From NCBI RefSeq assembly GCF_011305995.1, contig NZ_CP049910.1, forward strand, positions 2,108,001 to 2,172,000: 64,000 nucleotides of DNA. The letters run 5' to 3'. Below the pieces are notes generated by a model that saw only the letters and a list, made by a program, of their open reading frames with translations, was not told the origin of the DNA and searched no databases. The stretch comes from Diaphorobacter sp. HDW4A. GTDB lineage: Bacteria; Pseudomonadota; Gammaproteobacteria; Burkholderiales; Burkholderiaceae_C. This document shows, in pieces, positions 43,753 through 52,731 of this stretch (within the stretch, counting starts at the first letter, position 1; each line of letters opens with the position of its first letter). The translations under genes were made by a program, and so were the position numbers.

Positions 43753-44547
43753 TCACTTCGAGAATTGAATGGAGCAGTCACCAAGGCCGGTGATGCTCAT
43801 GGTGAAGCGGTCGCCCGCAGCCGCGGGCACCAGCGGTGCGAGCGAGCCCGAGAGAATCACTTCGCCCGCCTTGAACGGAATGCCGAACGCGCCCAGCGTG
43901 TTGGCCAGCCATGCGACGGCTTCGGCAGGATGGCCCTGCACGGCGCTGCCAAGGCCGCTGCCTGCGGCCTCGCCGTTCTTGAATACCTGCATGGAAACGG
44001 CGGCCAGATCAAGCGAGCGTGGGTCGGTGTGCTGTTCGCCGATCACGAACACGCCGCAGCTCGCGTTGTCGGCCACGGTGTCCTGGATCTTGATCTTCCA
44101 GTCGTTGATGCGCGAATCGACGATCTCGAAGCAGGGCGCAACCCAGGCGGTGGCGGCCAGCACGTCCTCGCGGGTGATGCCCGGGCCCTTGAGATCCTTG
44201 GCGAGCATGAAGGCGATTTCGCCCTCGGCGCGCGGCTGGATCAGACGTTCTTCGGAGAGCGAGACCGTCGCGCCGTCGTCGAACTGCATGCTGTCGGTGA
44301 GAAAGCCGAAGTCCGGCTGGTGCACGCCAAGCATGTCCTGTACGGGCTTGGACGTCACGCCGATCTTCTTGCCGATCACGCGCTCGCCCGACTGCTCGCG
44401 CAGGCGCAGCATGTGCAGGGAGATGTAGTAGGCCTCATCCACGCTGATGTCGGGATGGCTGACGGTCAGCGGCGCGAGCGTGCGCGCTTCGCGCAGCGCG
44501 TCGTACAGGCGCTGGCCTTGTTGTTCGATGAAGTCTGTCTGGTTCAT
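43753..44547 (-). CDS. tesE: 2-hydroxy-2,4-dienoate (2-oxopent-4-enoate) hydratase
   Basis: A 264-residue protein from the ATG at 44547; a longer frame adds spurious residues. GERVIGKKIGVTSKPVQDML and LIQPRAEGEIAFMLAKDLKG (metal-binding E-x-E) are the hallmark motifs of MhpD/BphH-type hydratases. HPAEAVAWLANTLGAFGIPF and EVILSGSLAPLVPA finish the fold. It hydrates the dienoate released by the C-C hydrolase to a 4-hydroxy-2-oxo acid for TesG. It lies between tesD and tesF. Confidence 0.95.
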   Translation of the reverse strand: MNQTDFIEQQGQRLYDALREARTLAPLTVSHPDISVDEAYYISLHMLRLREQSGERVIGKKIGVTSKPVQDMLGVHQPDFGFLTDSMQFDDGATVSLSEERLIQPRAEGEIAFMLAKDLKGPGITREDVLAATAWVAPCFEIVDSRINDWKIKIQDTVADNASCGVFVIGEQHTDPRSLDLAAVSMQVFKNGEAAGSGLGSAVQGHPAEAVAWLANTLGAFGIPFKAGEVILSGSLAPLVPAAAGDRFTMSITGLGDCSIQFSK

Positions 44548-44588
44548 GGAGGCGTTTCTGTGGCGTGATCTGCGGGTGAGGGCGCGGC

Positions 44589-45437
44589 TCATCCGTGCTG
44601 CAGGAAGTCCACGCAGGCGCGGTTGAACATGTCCTGATGCTCCACCTGCACCCAGTGGCCGCACTGGTTGACCAGCGAGACGCGGCAGTTGGGCAGGCCA
44701 TCGACCAGCTTGGTCGCGCCGCCCACGGGGTTGAACGCGTCGTTCACACCCCAGAAACCGAGCACGGGCACGTTGATCTTGTTGAGATCGGCTGTCATGT
44801 TCGGCACCTTGAGCACGGAGCGCGCGGCAGCGGTCTGCGTGTCGGCGATGGGCGAGCGCTCGTTGATGATTTCGTCGGTCAGCAAGGTCTTGTCGAACAG
44901 TTGCATTTCCATCACCGAGCGCATGGCCTCGGCGCCGGTCTTGCCGGATTTATAGATGCTGAACATGTTGGCGATGCCGGGCATGGCGAGGTAGGTGTCG
45001 AGGTCTTCAACGCCGCCGGGCGCCATGAGGATCAGGCGCTTGACGTCTTCGGGGTGCTTGAGCGCATAGCCCAGTGCCACCGCACCGCCGAGCGAGTTGC
45101 CCAGCAGCGTGATGCCCTTGAGTCCGAGCTGGTCAACGAGACCCTTGATACCCGCGATGAAGAAGTCGAGGTCGTATTGCTTGGGTTCTTCTGTCTTGCT
45201 CGACAGGCCGTAGCCGAGCAGGTCGGGCACGATGCTGCGAAAGCCCGCGCGCGAGAACTGGGGGTAGTTGCCCTTGAAGTTGCTGTAGCCGCTCGCACCG
45301 CCACCCGCGCCGTGCAGGAAGATCACTGCCTCGCCGCTGCCCATCTCGTGGTAGTGCACGCGCTGTGGATGACCCGCGACTTCGCCGATGTCGACGTATT
45401 TGCCTTCGGGGATGGAGAATTTCTGGCTGGAGCTCAT
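44589..45437 (-). CDS. tesD: Meta-cleavage product C-C hydrolase (alpha/beta hydrolase)
   Basis: A 282-residue protein. VIFLHGAGGGASGYSNFKGN gives the oxyanion-hole region; TLLGNSLGGAVALGYALKHP the nucleophile Ser; FWGVNDAFNPVGG the acid Asp; LVNQCGHWVQVEHQDMFNR the catalytic His. The family is MhpC/BphD/HsaD. In steroid catabolism TesD/HsaD hydrolyses the ring-opened 4,9-DSHA. I start at MSSSQKFSIP; a 22-residue upstream extension is possible but lacks a good ribosome site. The ring-cleavage dioxygenase that makes its substrate is not in the window. Confidence 0.9.
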   Translation of the reverse strand: MSSSQKFSIPEGKYVDIGEVAGHPQRVHYHEMGSGEAVIFLHGAGGGASGYSNFKGNYPQFSRAGFRSIVPDLLGYGLSSKTEEPKQYDLDFFIAGIKGLVDQLGLKGITLLGNSLGGAVALGYALKHPEDVKRLILMAPGGVEDLDTYLAMPGIANMFSIYKSGKTGAEAMRSVMEMQLFDKTLLTDEIINERSPIADTQTAAARSVLKVPNMTADLNKINVPVLGFWGVNDAFNPVGGATKLVDGLPNCRVSLVNQCGHWVQVEHQDMFNRACVDFLQHG

Positions 45438-45532
45438 GTTGCTTGTCTCTTGTGCTTGCGTTGGAATGACCGGCATGTTCGCCTTGGCGGCTGTGCATGC
45501 CATCGGCTGGACGGACTAGGAGGTTTGGCGGC

Positions 45533-46513
45533 TTACGCGGCCTTGGCCTGCCACAGTTTGGGTAGGCCGGGGTCGGTGGCCGAGATGGCTTTCTTGAGCA
45601 GATTGCGCAGCGTCGCGGCCTCCATCTCGCCGAGGCTGTCGATGATGTCGGCCTCTACGGCCTTGGCCGCCGCGAGCACGTGCAAGATGGATTCGTTGCC
45701 CTGCTGGGTGAGCTGCAGCGCCTTGGGCTGCTGCGGACTTTCTTCGAGCAGGCCCTTGGCGATCAGCGACTGCAGCGCGATGTTGCCGATGTCGATGCCG
45801 GTGTAGGCCACATGCGAGGCGATCTGCTCGGGCGTCTGCGGCTGCTGCACGGTGAGCAGGGACATCACGTAGAAATCCGCATCGGTCATGCCTTGCTCGG
45901 ACATGGGCTTGCGGATGCCGTTGAGCACCTGAAAGTGCGCGCGGCCGAGCAGGTAGCCGATCAGGTTTTCGGAATAGGCGCTGTTGGTGTCGGCGGCGGG
46001 CTCGCTCGCGATCTCTCCCGATTTGCGCGAGGCGAGGGCGTAGCCGCCGGTCACGTAGAGCAGGGGTGGGCGCGGGTTGGCGTCGTAGTGGGTGACCTCG
46101 CCGACAAAGATGATGTGGTCGCCGCCGTCATATTGGAATGCGGTCTTGCACTGAAAGCGCGCGCTGCAGTCCTGCAGCAGCGGGGCGTGGTCGTCCTGCG
46201 AATCGAGCGGCAGGCCCGAGAACTTGTCCTCGCCAGCGCGGGCAAAGCGGTTGGAGAGTGCCTCCTGCTCGTTCGAGAGGATGTGCACGTTGAAGGTTTC
46301 AGCTCCCTGAAAGACCGGCAGGCTGCGCGCGTTCTTGGCCAGGCTCCACAGCACCATCGGCGGCTCGAGCGAGACGGAGTTGAAGCTGTTGGCGGTGATG
46401 CCGATGGGCTCGCCGTTGTCGGCGCGGGTGGTCACGATGGTCACGCCGGTGCCGAACATGCCGAGCGCGCGGCGGAAATCCTTGGGGTCGAAAGTGGCTG
46501 CAGTGCTTTGCAT
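45533..46513 (-). CDS. tesA1: Flavin reductase component with C-terminal MarR-like domain
   Basis: A 326-residue protein from the ATG at 46513. Residues 1-165 are a flavin-reductase-like domain (FRRALGMFGTGVTIVTTRAD, then GITANSFNSVSLEPPMVLWS and GGDHIIFVGEVTHYD). Residues about 185-326 form a MarR-like winged-helix domain: AHFQVLNGIRKPMSEQGMTD, QTPEQIASHVAYTGIDIGNI, ALQSLIAKGLLEESPQQPKA. The same architecture is known from the reductase of Acinetobacter 4-hydroxyphenylacetate hydroxylase, where the MarR-like part restrains activity until substrate binds. It should reduce flavin for the monooxygenase encoded divergently (tesA2). It is first in the leftward operon, with 226 bases to tesA2. Confidence 0.85.
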   Translation of the reverse strand: MQSTAATFDPKDFRRALGMFGTGVTIVTTRADNGEPIGITANSFNSVSLEPPMVLWSLAKNARSLPVFQGAETFNVHILSNEQEALSNRFARAGEDKFSGLPLDSQDDHAPLLQDCSARFQCKTAFQYDGGDHIIFVGEVTHYDANPRPPLLYVTGGYALASRKSGEIASEPAADTNSAYSENLIGYLLGRAHFQVLNGIRKPMSEQGMTDADFYVMSLLTVQQPQTPEQIASHVAYTGIDIGNIALQSLIAKGLLEESPQQPKALQLTQQGNESILHVLAAAKAVEADIIDSLGEMEAATLRNLLKKAISATDPGLPKLWQAKAA

Positions 46514-46620
46514 GGGTTGTCTCCTGAGCCTGAAGAGTGCTCGGATCGCCACGCTCGGGAATCCCACACACGGACTAGCAGCTGCGTCAAGCGCTCCGTG
46601 TTTCTCTCTAGTCGCCGTTA

Positions 46621-46636
46621 GTCAATTCGGACGATG
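46621..46636 (+). promoter_or_regulatory. Shared upstream motif, site for the tesA2 operon
   Basis: GTCAATTCGGACGATG, 103 bases upstream of the tesA2 start. It is 15 of 16 identical to the site before the YCF48-RND operon, in the same orientation relative to its gene. Confidence 0.6.
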
Positions 46637-46739
46637 AATACCCGTTGGCGTGGTGAGAGCATTCGTCTCCATTGGCGGTAAACCACGAAGCGCCATCAAC
46701 CCCAAGCCGCATCAACGGCGGAGACGGAGACCCAAGCAA

Positions 46740-47948
46740 ATGAACGCAGTGACGGAACAATTCGCACCGGAGAGCTATCTCACCCCCGAAGCGCTGGAGA
46801 TGATCGAGAAGGCCAAGGCCCTCGCGCCCAAGCTGGCTGAGCGCTCCTTCAAGGCGGATACCGAAGGCCGCATCAGCGACGAAACCATCGAGGAAATGAC
46901 GCGCGAAGGTTTCTTCCGCGTGCTGCAGCCCAAGCGCTGGGGCGGCTACGAGATGGATCCACGTGTGTTCTACACCATTCAGATGGAACTGGCCAAGGGC
47001 TGCATGTCCACTGCCTGGGTGTTCGGCGTGGTCGGCGTGCACCCGTGGCAGCTGGCGTTGTTTCCGGCGCAGGCGCAACAGGACGTGTGGGGTCAGGATT
47101 CCAGCACGCGGATCGCATCGACCTACATGCCCACCGGCAAGGCCGAACCCGTTGAAGGCGGCTACCGCTTCAGCGGTCGTTGGAGTTTTTCCAGCGGCTC
47201 CAAGCACTGCGACTGGATTTTCCTGGGCGGCTTGTTGCCCAAGGCGGACGGCACCGGGATCGAGCATGTGACCTTTTTGCTGCCCAAAGCCGACTACCGC
47301 ATCGAAGACAACTGGGACGTGCTGGGCCTGCGCGCGACCGGTTCGCATGACATCGTGGTCGAAAACGCTTTTGTTCCAGCGCACCGCACCCAGCGCACCA
47401 ATGACCATTCCGACGTGGGCTGTCCTGGCCGCGCTGAAAACGGCAACTGGCTGTTCCGCATTCCTTTCACCCATGTGTTCCAGCGCGCGGTGTCCACCTC
47501 GTGCCTTGGCGCGCTCGATGGCGCGATCAGCGAGTTCAAGCGCCGCGCCACGTCGCATGTGGGCAAGCACGGCAACCGCACGGCTGAAGATCCCAACTCG
47601 CAGACCGCCGTGACCGAGGCGACGATTGCTCTGGACCAGCTCAAGTTGGTGCTGTTCCGCAACTACGCGCGCATCGTCAACGCCGCCAAGACGGGCGTGC
47701 AGCTCGATCTGGAAGAGCGTCTGCTGCAGCGCGCCCAAGCGTCTTACGTGCCCAAGCTCACCGGATTTCATGCAAGCGAACTGCTGCGCGCGACGGCCGC
47801 CAGCGGCACTTTCCGCACCAATCCCATCGAGCGCGTGTTCCGCGATATCCATCAAGGGCGTGCGCATATCGCGAACAACACGGATGCGTATGTGCGTGCC
47901 TACGGTTCGCAAGTGCTTGGTATCGCCAATCAAGAGCCGTTCGTCTGA
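46740..47948 (+). CDS. tesA2: Flavin-dependent monooxygenase oxygenase component (3-HSA hydroxylase type)
   Basis: A 402-residue protein of the acyl-CoA-dehydrogenase-like monooxygenase class (HsaA, HpaB-C2). SYLTPEALEMIEKAKALAPK and ISDETIEEMTREGFFRVLQP start it; YRFSGRWSFSSGSKHCDWIF and VLGLRATGSHDIVVENAFVP are the flavin- and substrate-binding strands; NPIERVFRDIHQGRAHIANN is the usual end. It hydroxylates the phenolic A ring of 3-HSA to a catechol with reduced flavin from TesA1. The start ATG at 46740 gives the family N-terminus. It leads the rightward operon tesA2-tesH-tesI-kshB-fadD. Confidence 0.9.
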   Translation: MNAVTEQFAPESYLTPEALEMIEKAKALAPKLAERSFKADTEGRISDETIEEMTREGFFRVLQPKRWGGYEMDPRVFYTIQMELAKGCMSTAWVFGVVGVHPWQLALFPAQAQQDVWGQDSSTRIASTYMPTGKAEPVEGGYRFSGRWSFSSGSKHCDWIFLGGLLPKADGTGIEHVTFLLPKADYRIEDNWDVLGLRATGSHDIVVENAFVPAHRTQRTNDHSDVGCPGRAENGNWLFRIPFTHVFQRAVSTSCLGALDGAISEFKRRATSHVGKHGNRTAEDPNSQTAVTEATIALDQLKLVLFRNYARIVNAAKTGVQLDLEERLLQRAQASYVPKLTGFHASELLRATAASGTFRTNPIERVFRDIHQGRAHIANNTDAYVRAYGSQVLGIANQEPFV

Positions 47949-48056
47949 TAGTTTGTGAAGCGCCGCGCGGCTTCGAGAGAGGCTGGGCGGTGCGATTTCA
48001 GCGGTTGGATGACAACGACGGCGATGACGATAGAAGACAGATCAGGAGACGCAAGC

Positions 48057-49787
48057 GTGGCAGTTCAGGAATATGACGTGGTGGTGGTTGGTTCGGGCGC
48101 GGGTGCCTTGCTCGGAGCGATTCGCGCCAAGGAGCAGGGCCTCAAGACACTGGTGGTGGAGAAGGCCGAGGTGTTCGGTGGTACGTCTGCGCTGTCCGGC
48201 GGCGGCATCTGGATTCCGGTGAACTACGACCAGAAACGCGCAGGCGTCAAGGATGATCTGGCCACGGCCTACGGCTACATGCTGCGCTGCGTGCGCGGCA
48301 TGGCCAGCAATGACCGCGTGCTGGCTTATGTGGAGACGGCCAACAAGATGGCCGAGTATCTCAAGCAGATCGGCGTGCCTTACCGCTGCGTGCCCAAGTA
48401 TGCGGACTACTACCCGCACATCGAGGGATCGAAACCGGGCGGCCGCACCATGGACCCGGTCGATTTCAATGCCGCCAAGCTAGGGGTGGAGGCGCTCGAG
48501 ACTATGCGCCCCGGTCCTCCGGGCAACCAGCTGTTCGGCCGCATGAGCATCAACGCATTCGAGGCGCACTCCATGCTCTCGCGCGAATTCAAATCGCGCT
48601 TCACCATCATCGGCATGATGCTGAAGTATTTCCTCGACTACCCATGGCGCAACAAGACCCGCCGTGACCGTCGCCTCACGGGCGGTCAGGCGCTGATCGC
48701 GGGTCTGCTCACGGCGGCCAACAAGGCGGGCGTCGAGATGTGGCGCAACGCGCCGCTCAAGGAACTGGTGCAGGACGCATCTGCTCGCGTCACCGGCGTG
48801 ATCGTCGAGAAGGACGGCCAGCGCATGCAGATCAACGCCGCGCGCGGCGTGCTGCTGGGTGCAGGTGGCTTCGAGCGCAATCAGCAGATGCGCGAGCAGT
48901 ATCTGGTGCAGCCGAGCAAGGCGGAATGGACCGCGACGCCCGTGGGTGGCAACGAGGGCGATGCCCACCGCGCAGGTCAGGCTATCGGCGCCCAACTGGA
49001 TCTGATGGACTGGTCCTGGGGTTGCCCGACCATGGAGGTTCCCAAGGAACCGGCGTTTCGCGGCATCTTCGTCGAGCGCTCGCTGCCCGGCTGCATGGTG
49101 GTCAACAACAAGGGCCAGCGCTTCCTCAACGAGTCGGGACCTTATCCGGAATTCCAGCAGGCCATGCTGGCCGACGCGGCCAAGGGCAATGGCGCGGCCC
49201 CGGCGTGGATCGTGTTCGACGCGAGCTTCCGCGCGCAGAACCCCATCGGCCCGCTGATGCCCGGATCGGCCGTGCCCGACAGCAAGCTGCGCAAGAGCTG
49301 GCTCAACAAGGTCTACTGGAAGGGCGAAACGCTCGACGATCTGGCGCGCGAGATCGGCGTCGATGCTGCAGGCCTGAAGGACAGCGCGCGCCGCATGACC
49401 GAGTACGCCAAGACCGGCAAGGATCTGGATTTCGACCGTGGCGGCAATGTGTTTGACCGCTACTACGGCGACCCGCGCCTCAAGAATCCCAATCTGGGCG
49501 CGGTCGAGAAGGGGCCGTTCTACGCGATGCAGCTGTGGCCCGGCGAGATCGGTACCAAGGGCGGATTGGTGACCGACCGCGAGGCGCGCGTGCTCGACGA
49601 GCAGGGCGCGGTGATTCCCGGCCTGTACTGCGTGGGCAACAACTCGGCATCGGTGATGGGACCGGCGTATCCCGGCGCGGGCGCCACACTGGGCCCGGCG
49701 ATGACCTTCGCCTTCCGTGCGGTGGCCGACATTCTTGGCAAACCGCTGCCGCTGGAAAACACGCAGCTGCTTGAGCAGCGCGGCTGA
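48057..49787 (+). CDS. tesH: 3-ketosteroid delta-1-dehydrogenase
   Basis: A 576-residue flavoprotein. I chose the GTG start with AGGAG eight bases before; upstream ATGs add an unconserved extension. VVVVGSGAGALLGAIRAKEQ is the FAD Rossmann site, and GGTSALSGGGIWIP the second FAD strand. Near the C-terminus YPGAGATLGPAMTFAF carries the Tyr and Gly that bind the steroid C3 ketone in known KstD enzymes. It introduces the C1-C2 double bond of 3-ketosteroids, preparing ring A for aromatisation. The length is close to the Comamonas enzyme. tesI follows 12 bases on. Confidence 0.9.
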   Translation: MAVQEYDVVVVGSGAGALLGAIRAKEQGLKTLVVEKAEVFGGTSALSGGGIWIPVNYDQKRAGVKDDLATAYGYMLRCVRGMASNDRVLAYVETANKMAEYLKQIGVPYRCVPKYADYYPHIEGSKPGGRTMDPVDFNAAKLGVEALETMRPGPPGNQLFGRMSINAFEAHSMLSREFKSRFTIIGMMLKYFLDYPWRNKTRRDRRLTGGQALIAGLLTAANKAGVEMWRNAPLKELVQDASARVTGVIVEKDGQRMQINAARGVLLGAGGFERNQQMREQYLVQPSKAEWTATPVGGNEGDAHRAGQAIGAQLDLMDWSWGCPTMEVPKEPAFRGIFVERSLPGCMVVNNKGQRFLNESGPYPEFQQAMLADAAKGNGAAPAWIVFDASFRAQNPIGPLMPGSAVPDSKLRKSWLNKVYWKGETLDDLAREIGVDAAGLKDSARRMTEYAKTGKDLDFDRGGNVFDRYYGDPRLKNPNLGAVEKGPFYAMQLWPGEIGTKGGLVTDREARVLDEQGAVIPGLYCVGNNSASVMGPAYPGAGATLGPAMTFAFRAVADILGKPLPLENTQLLEQRG

Positions 49788-49799
49788 GGAGTGGCACCG

Positions 49800-51557
49800 A
49801 TGGCAGGCAAACCCAGCAAGCAGCGCGTCAGCACCGTGACCCCCATCGAGCAGGTGCTCGACGTGGGTTCCGAGGCCGAGATTCAATGGAGCGACACTGC
49901 CGACGTGCTGGTGGTCGGCTGGGGTGCTGCGGGCGCGAGTGCGGCCATCGAGGCACGCGAGCAAGGTGCGGATGTGCTCGTGGTTGATCGCTTTGGCGGA
50001 GGCGGCGCGAGCGTGCTCTCCGGCGGCGTGGTCTATGCGGGCGGCGGTACCAAACAGCAGAAAGCCGCAGGCTTTGACGACACGCCCGAGGCCATGGCCG
50101 ATTATCTGAAGCACGAGGTCAACGGCGTGGTGAGCGACGCGACGCTCAGGCGCTTCTGCGACGAGAGCGTCGCCAATCTGGAGTGGCTGGAAAAGCAGGG
50201 CGCGCGCTTCGAATCGACCATGCCCAAGTACAAGACCTCGTATCCGCCCGATGGCGTGTACCTCTATTACTCGGGCAACGAGGTCGTGCCCGCCTACGGC
50301 AACCCGCGCCTTGCGAAGAAGCCCGCGCCGCGCGGCCATCGCACGGTGGCCAAGGGCCAGTCGGGCACCACGCTGTTCAACGCGCTGCAGAAATCCACGC
50401 TCGCCCACGGCGCGCGGGCGCTCACTCAGGCCCGCGTGCGCCGCTTGGTGCGCGAGCGCGCCACCGGCCGCATTCTGGGCGTCGAAGTGTGGGTGCTGCC
50501 CGAGGGCGACTCGCGCACGGTGCGGCACCAGGCGCTCGACGCGCTGGTCGCCAAATGGAGGCTGTATCAGGCCCCGCGTGCACAGGCCGGTCGCCGCGAG
50601 GCAGCGCAGATTGAAGGCCAGATCGGAGAGCGCCGCTACCTGCGCGCGCGCAAGGGTGTGGTGCTGAGCACGGGCGGCTATATCTACAACCCGGAGCTGC
50701 TTGAACAACATGCACCGGCCTACAAGCCGGGCTGGCTCACGGGCGCGGCGGGTTGCGATGGATCGGGCCTGCGCCTTGGCCAGTCGGTCAATGCGGGCAC
50801 GCAGGACCTGAACAACATCTCGGCTTGGCGTTTCATCACGCCGCCCGCCGTCTGGCCCAAGGGTCTGGTGGTCAACACGCGCGGCGAACGTTTCTGCAAC
50901 GAGCAGGTCTACGGTGCCAAGCTCGGCTACGAGATGATGGAAAAGCAGGGCGGCAAGGCCTGGTTGATCATCGACAGCGCGCTGCGTCGTCAGGCGACCT
51001 GGCAGTGCCTGTTTGGCGGGCTGTGGGCGTTTCAGTCGATGCCCGCGCTGGCACTGATGTACAAGGTGGCGGTCAAGGGCCGCAACGTGGCCGATCTGGC
51101 AGCGAAGATCGGCGCGGATGCCGCTGTTCTGCAGCGCCAGTTTGATGACGCCAATGCCGCCGCGCGCGGAGAACGCGTCGACGCGATGGGCAAGGCCATG
51201 GACATGCGCCACGAGTTCAAGGGCGGCGCACTGTTCGCCATCGACATCTCGATCACACAGAAGATGTTCCCGCTCGCGGTGCTGAGTCTGGGCGGCCTCA
51301 AGGTCAACGAAGACAGCGGACATGTGCTTGACGTGCATGGGCGTGACATTCCTGGCCTCTACGCCGCTGGCCGCACTGCCATCGGCGTGGCCTCGTCGCG
51401 CTATGTGAGTGGGTTGTCGCTGGCGGACTGCGTGTTCTCCGGTCGCCGCGCGGGCCGCGCTGCTGCTGCGGATGCCGCTGTGGCAAATACCGAGAACAGT
51501 GGTGCGCGCGGCAAGTTCTCGATGGGCCTGACCGAATTGGATATTGCGCTGGTTTGA
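49800..51557 (+). CDS. tesI: 3-ketosteroid delta-4(5-alpha)-dehydrogenase
   Basis: A 585-residue flavoprotein distantly related to TesH. VLVVGWGAAGASAAIEAREQ is the FAD site; GGGGASVLSGGVVYAGGG the next block. The C-terminal ASSRYVSGLSLADCVFSGRR is characteristic of delta-4(5-alpha) dehydrogenases rather than delta-1 enzymes, which have the YPG-type motif. It oxidises 5-alpha-reduced 3-ketosteroids to delta-4 compounds. The ATG follows GAGGAG by the right distance; an in-frame GTG nine bases upstream is less likely. It is the third gene of the operon, ahead of a KshB-like reductase. Confidence 0.9.
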   Translation: MAGKPSKQRVSTVTPIEQVLDVGSEAEIQWSDTADVLVVGWGAAGASAAIEAREQGADVLVVDRFGGGGASVLSGGVVYAGGGTKQQKAAGFDDTPEAMADYLKHEVNGVVSDATLRRFCDESVANLEWLEKQGARFESTMPKYKTSYPPDGVYLYYSGNEVVPAYGNPRLAKKPAPRGHRTVAKGQSGTTLFNALQKSTLAHGARALTQARVRRLVRERATGRILGVEVWVLPEGDSRTVRHQALDALVAKWRLYQAPRAQAGRREAAQIEGQIGERRYLRARKGVVLSTGGYIYNPELLEQHAPAYKPGWLTGAAGCDGSGLRLGQSVNAGTQDLNNISAWRFITPPAVWPKGLVVNTRGERFCNEQVYGAKLGYEMMEKQGGKAWLIIDSALRRQATWQCLFGGLWAFQSMPALALMYKVAVKGRNVADLAAKIGADAAVLQRQFDDANAAARGERVDAMGKAMDMRHEFKGGALFAIDISITQKMFPLAVLSLGGLKVNEDSGHVLDVHGRDIPGLYAAGRTAIGVASSRYVSGLSLADCVFSGRRAGRAAAADAAVANTENSGARGKFSMGLTELDIALV

Positions 51558-51597
51558 AGTGACGGGCATGACGCGACAGACCATGCCCATCCAGCGC

Positions 51598-51637
51598 TGA
51601 GTGACGAGTGAGTGAATGAGTAAGTGAGCGAGTCAGG
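51598..51637. repeat. Imperfect GTGA-type tandem repeat
   Basis: About 40 bases of near-tandem gagt/gagtga units (gagtgagtgaatgagtaagtgagcgagt) between tesI and the reductase gene, just before its ribosome site. It could vary in length and so change spacing, but no function is implied. Confidence 0.5.
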
Positions 51638-51646
51638 GAAAGAGAT

Positions 51647-52723
51647 ATGACGACCAGTGAAACCACGTCGGCGACCAGCCGGTACCACCCGCTGCGGGTG
51701 AAAGAGGTGATCGAGGAAACGCACGACACCAAGTCCATCGTGTTCGAGGTGCCGTCCCATCTTTCGGAGCAGTTCAGTTACCGTCCCGGGCAGTTCCTCA
51801 CGCTGCGTCTGCCGATCGACGGCCGCCATGTGCCGCGCTGCTATTCCATGTCGAGCTCGCCCGCGCTGGACGCCGCGCTGCGCGTGACAGTTAAACGCGT
51901 TCATCAGGGGCGCGGCTCGAACTGGGTCTGCGACAAGGTGCGCGTGGGCGACACCATTGAGCTGATGCCGCCCTCGGGCCTGTTCTCGCCGCGCAATCTG
52001 GCGCAGGATTTTCTGCTGATGGCAGGCGGCAGCGGCATCACGCCGGTGTTCTCCATTCTGCGCACGGTGCTGCAAAAGCACGAGGGCCGCGTCGTGCTGT
52101 TCTACGCGAACCGCGACGAGCGCTCGGTGATCTTCAAGAAGGATCTGCAGCGCCTTGCGAGCGAGTACCCCGAGCGTCTGCAGATCGTGCACTGGCTCGA
52201 CACGCTGCAGGGCGCGCCATCGCAGCAGCAGCTCTCCGCGTGGGCCAAGCCGTTTGTGGCGACCAGCGCGCAGGCCTTCATCTGTGGTCCCGGTCCGTTC
52301 ATGGATGCTGCGCAGACCGCGCTCGTTGCGGCCGGCATGGCCGAGGACAGCGTGCATGTGGAGCGCTTTGTCTCGTTGCCCGACGAGGAGGCGCTGTACG
52401 AAATGCAGCAGAAGGACGTGGCCGAGGCCACCCCCGCCGCTGTTGATGAGGCCAAGGTGCAGATGCGCCTTGATGGCGAGGAATACGAATTCACCTGCGG
52501 CGGCAATGAAACGCTGCTCGAAGCCGCGCTACGCAACGGCGTCAACGCGCCATTCTCCTGCCAGGCGGGCATGTGCGCATCCTGTATGTGCAAGTTGCAG
52601 GACGGCACGGTGCACATGCGCCACAACGAAGTGCTGGACGCCAAGGATCTGTCAAAGAACTGGGTCCTGTCTTGCCAATCCGTTCCCACCAGCAGTGCGC
52701 TGCGCATCCAATTTCCGGAGTGA
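51647..52723 (+). CDS. kshB: Ferredoxin reductase component of 3-ketosteroid 9-alpha-hydroxylase (KshB-like)
   Basis: A 358-residue reductase with FAD-, NAD- and 2Fe-2S domains. [20 protein letters not shown] carries the R-x-Y-S FAD motif; [20 protein letters not shown] the NAD site; [20 protein letters not shown] and the later LSCQS supply the four plant-type ferredoxin cysteines. This layout matches KshB and PaaE. With tesH and tesI adjacent, KshB is the best reading. The partner oxygenase KshA is not in the window, so it must be encoded elsewhere. Confidence 0.85.
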   Translation: MTTSETTSATSRYHPLRVKEVIEETHDTKSIVFEVPSHLSEQFSYRPGQFLTLRLPIDGRHVPRCYSMSSSPALDAALRVTVKRVHQGRGSNWVCDKVRVGDTIELMPPSGLFSPRNLAQDFLLMAGGSGITPVFSILRTVLQKHEGRVVLFYANRDERSVIFKKDLQRLASEYPERLQIVHWLDTLQGAPSQQQLSAWAKPFVATSAQAFICGPGPFMDAAQTALVAAGMAEDSVHVERFVSLPDEEALYEMQQKDVAEATPAAVDEAKVQMRLDGEEYEFTCGGNETLLEAALRNGVNAPFSCQAGMCASCMCKLQDGTVHMRHNEVLDAKDLSKNWVLSCQSVPTSSALRIQFPE

Positions 52724-52731
52724 TTCCATCC

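Noticed and set aside
48480..51590. A 1036-codon open frame on the minus strand across tesH and tesI
   Set aside because: It is the antisense shadow of two well-identified flavoprotein genes. It has no domain and high His/Arg content typical of antisense GC-rich frames.
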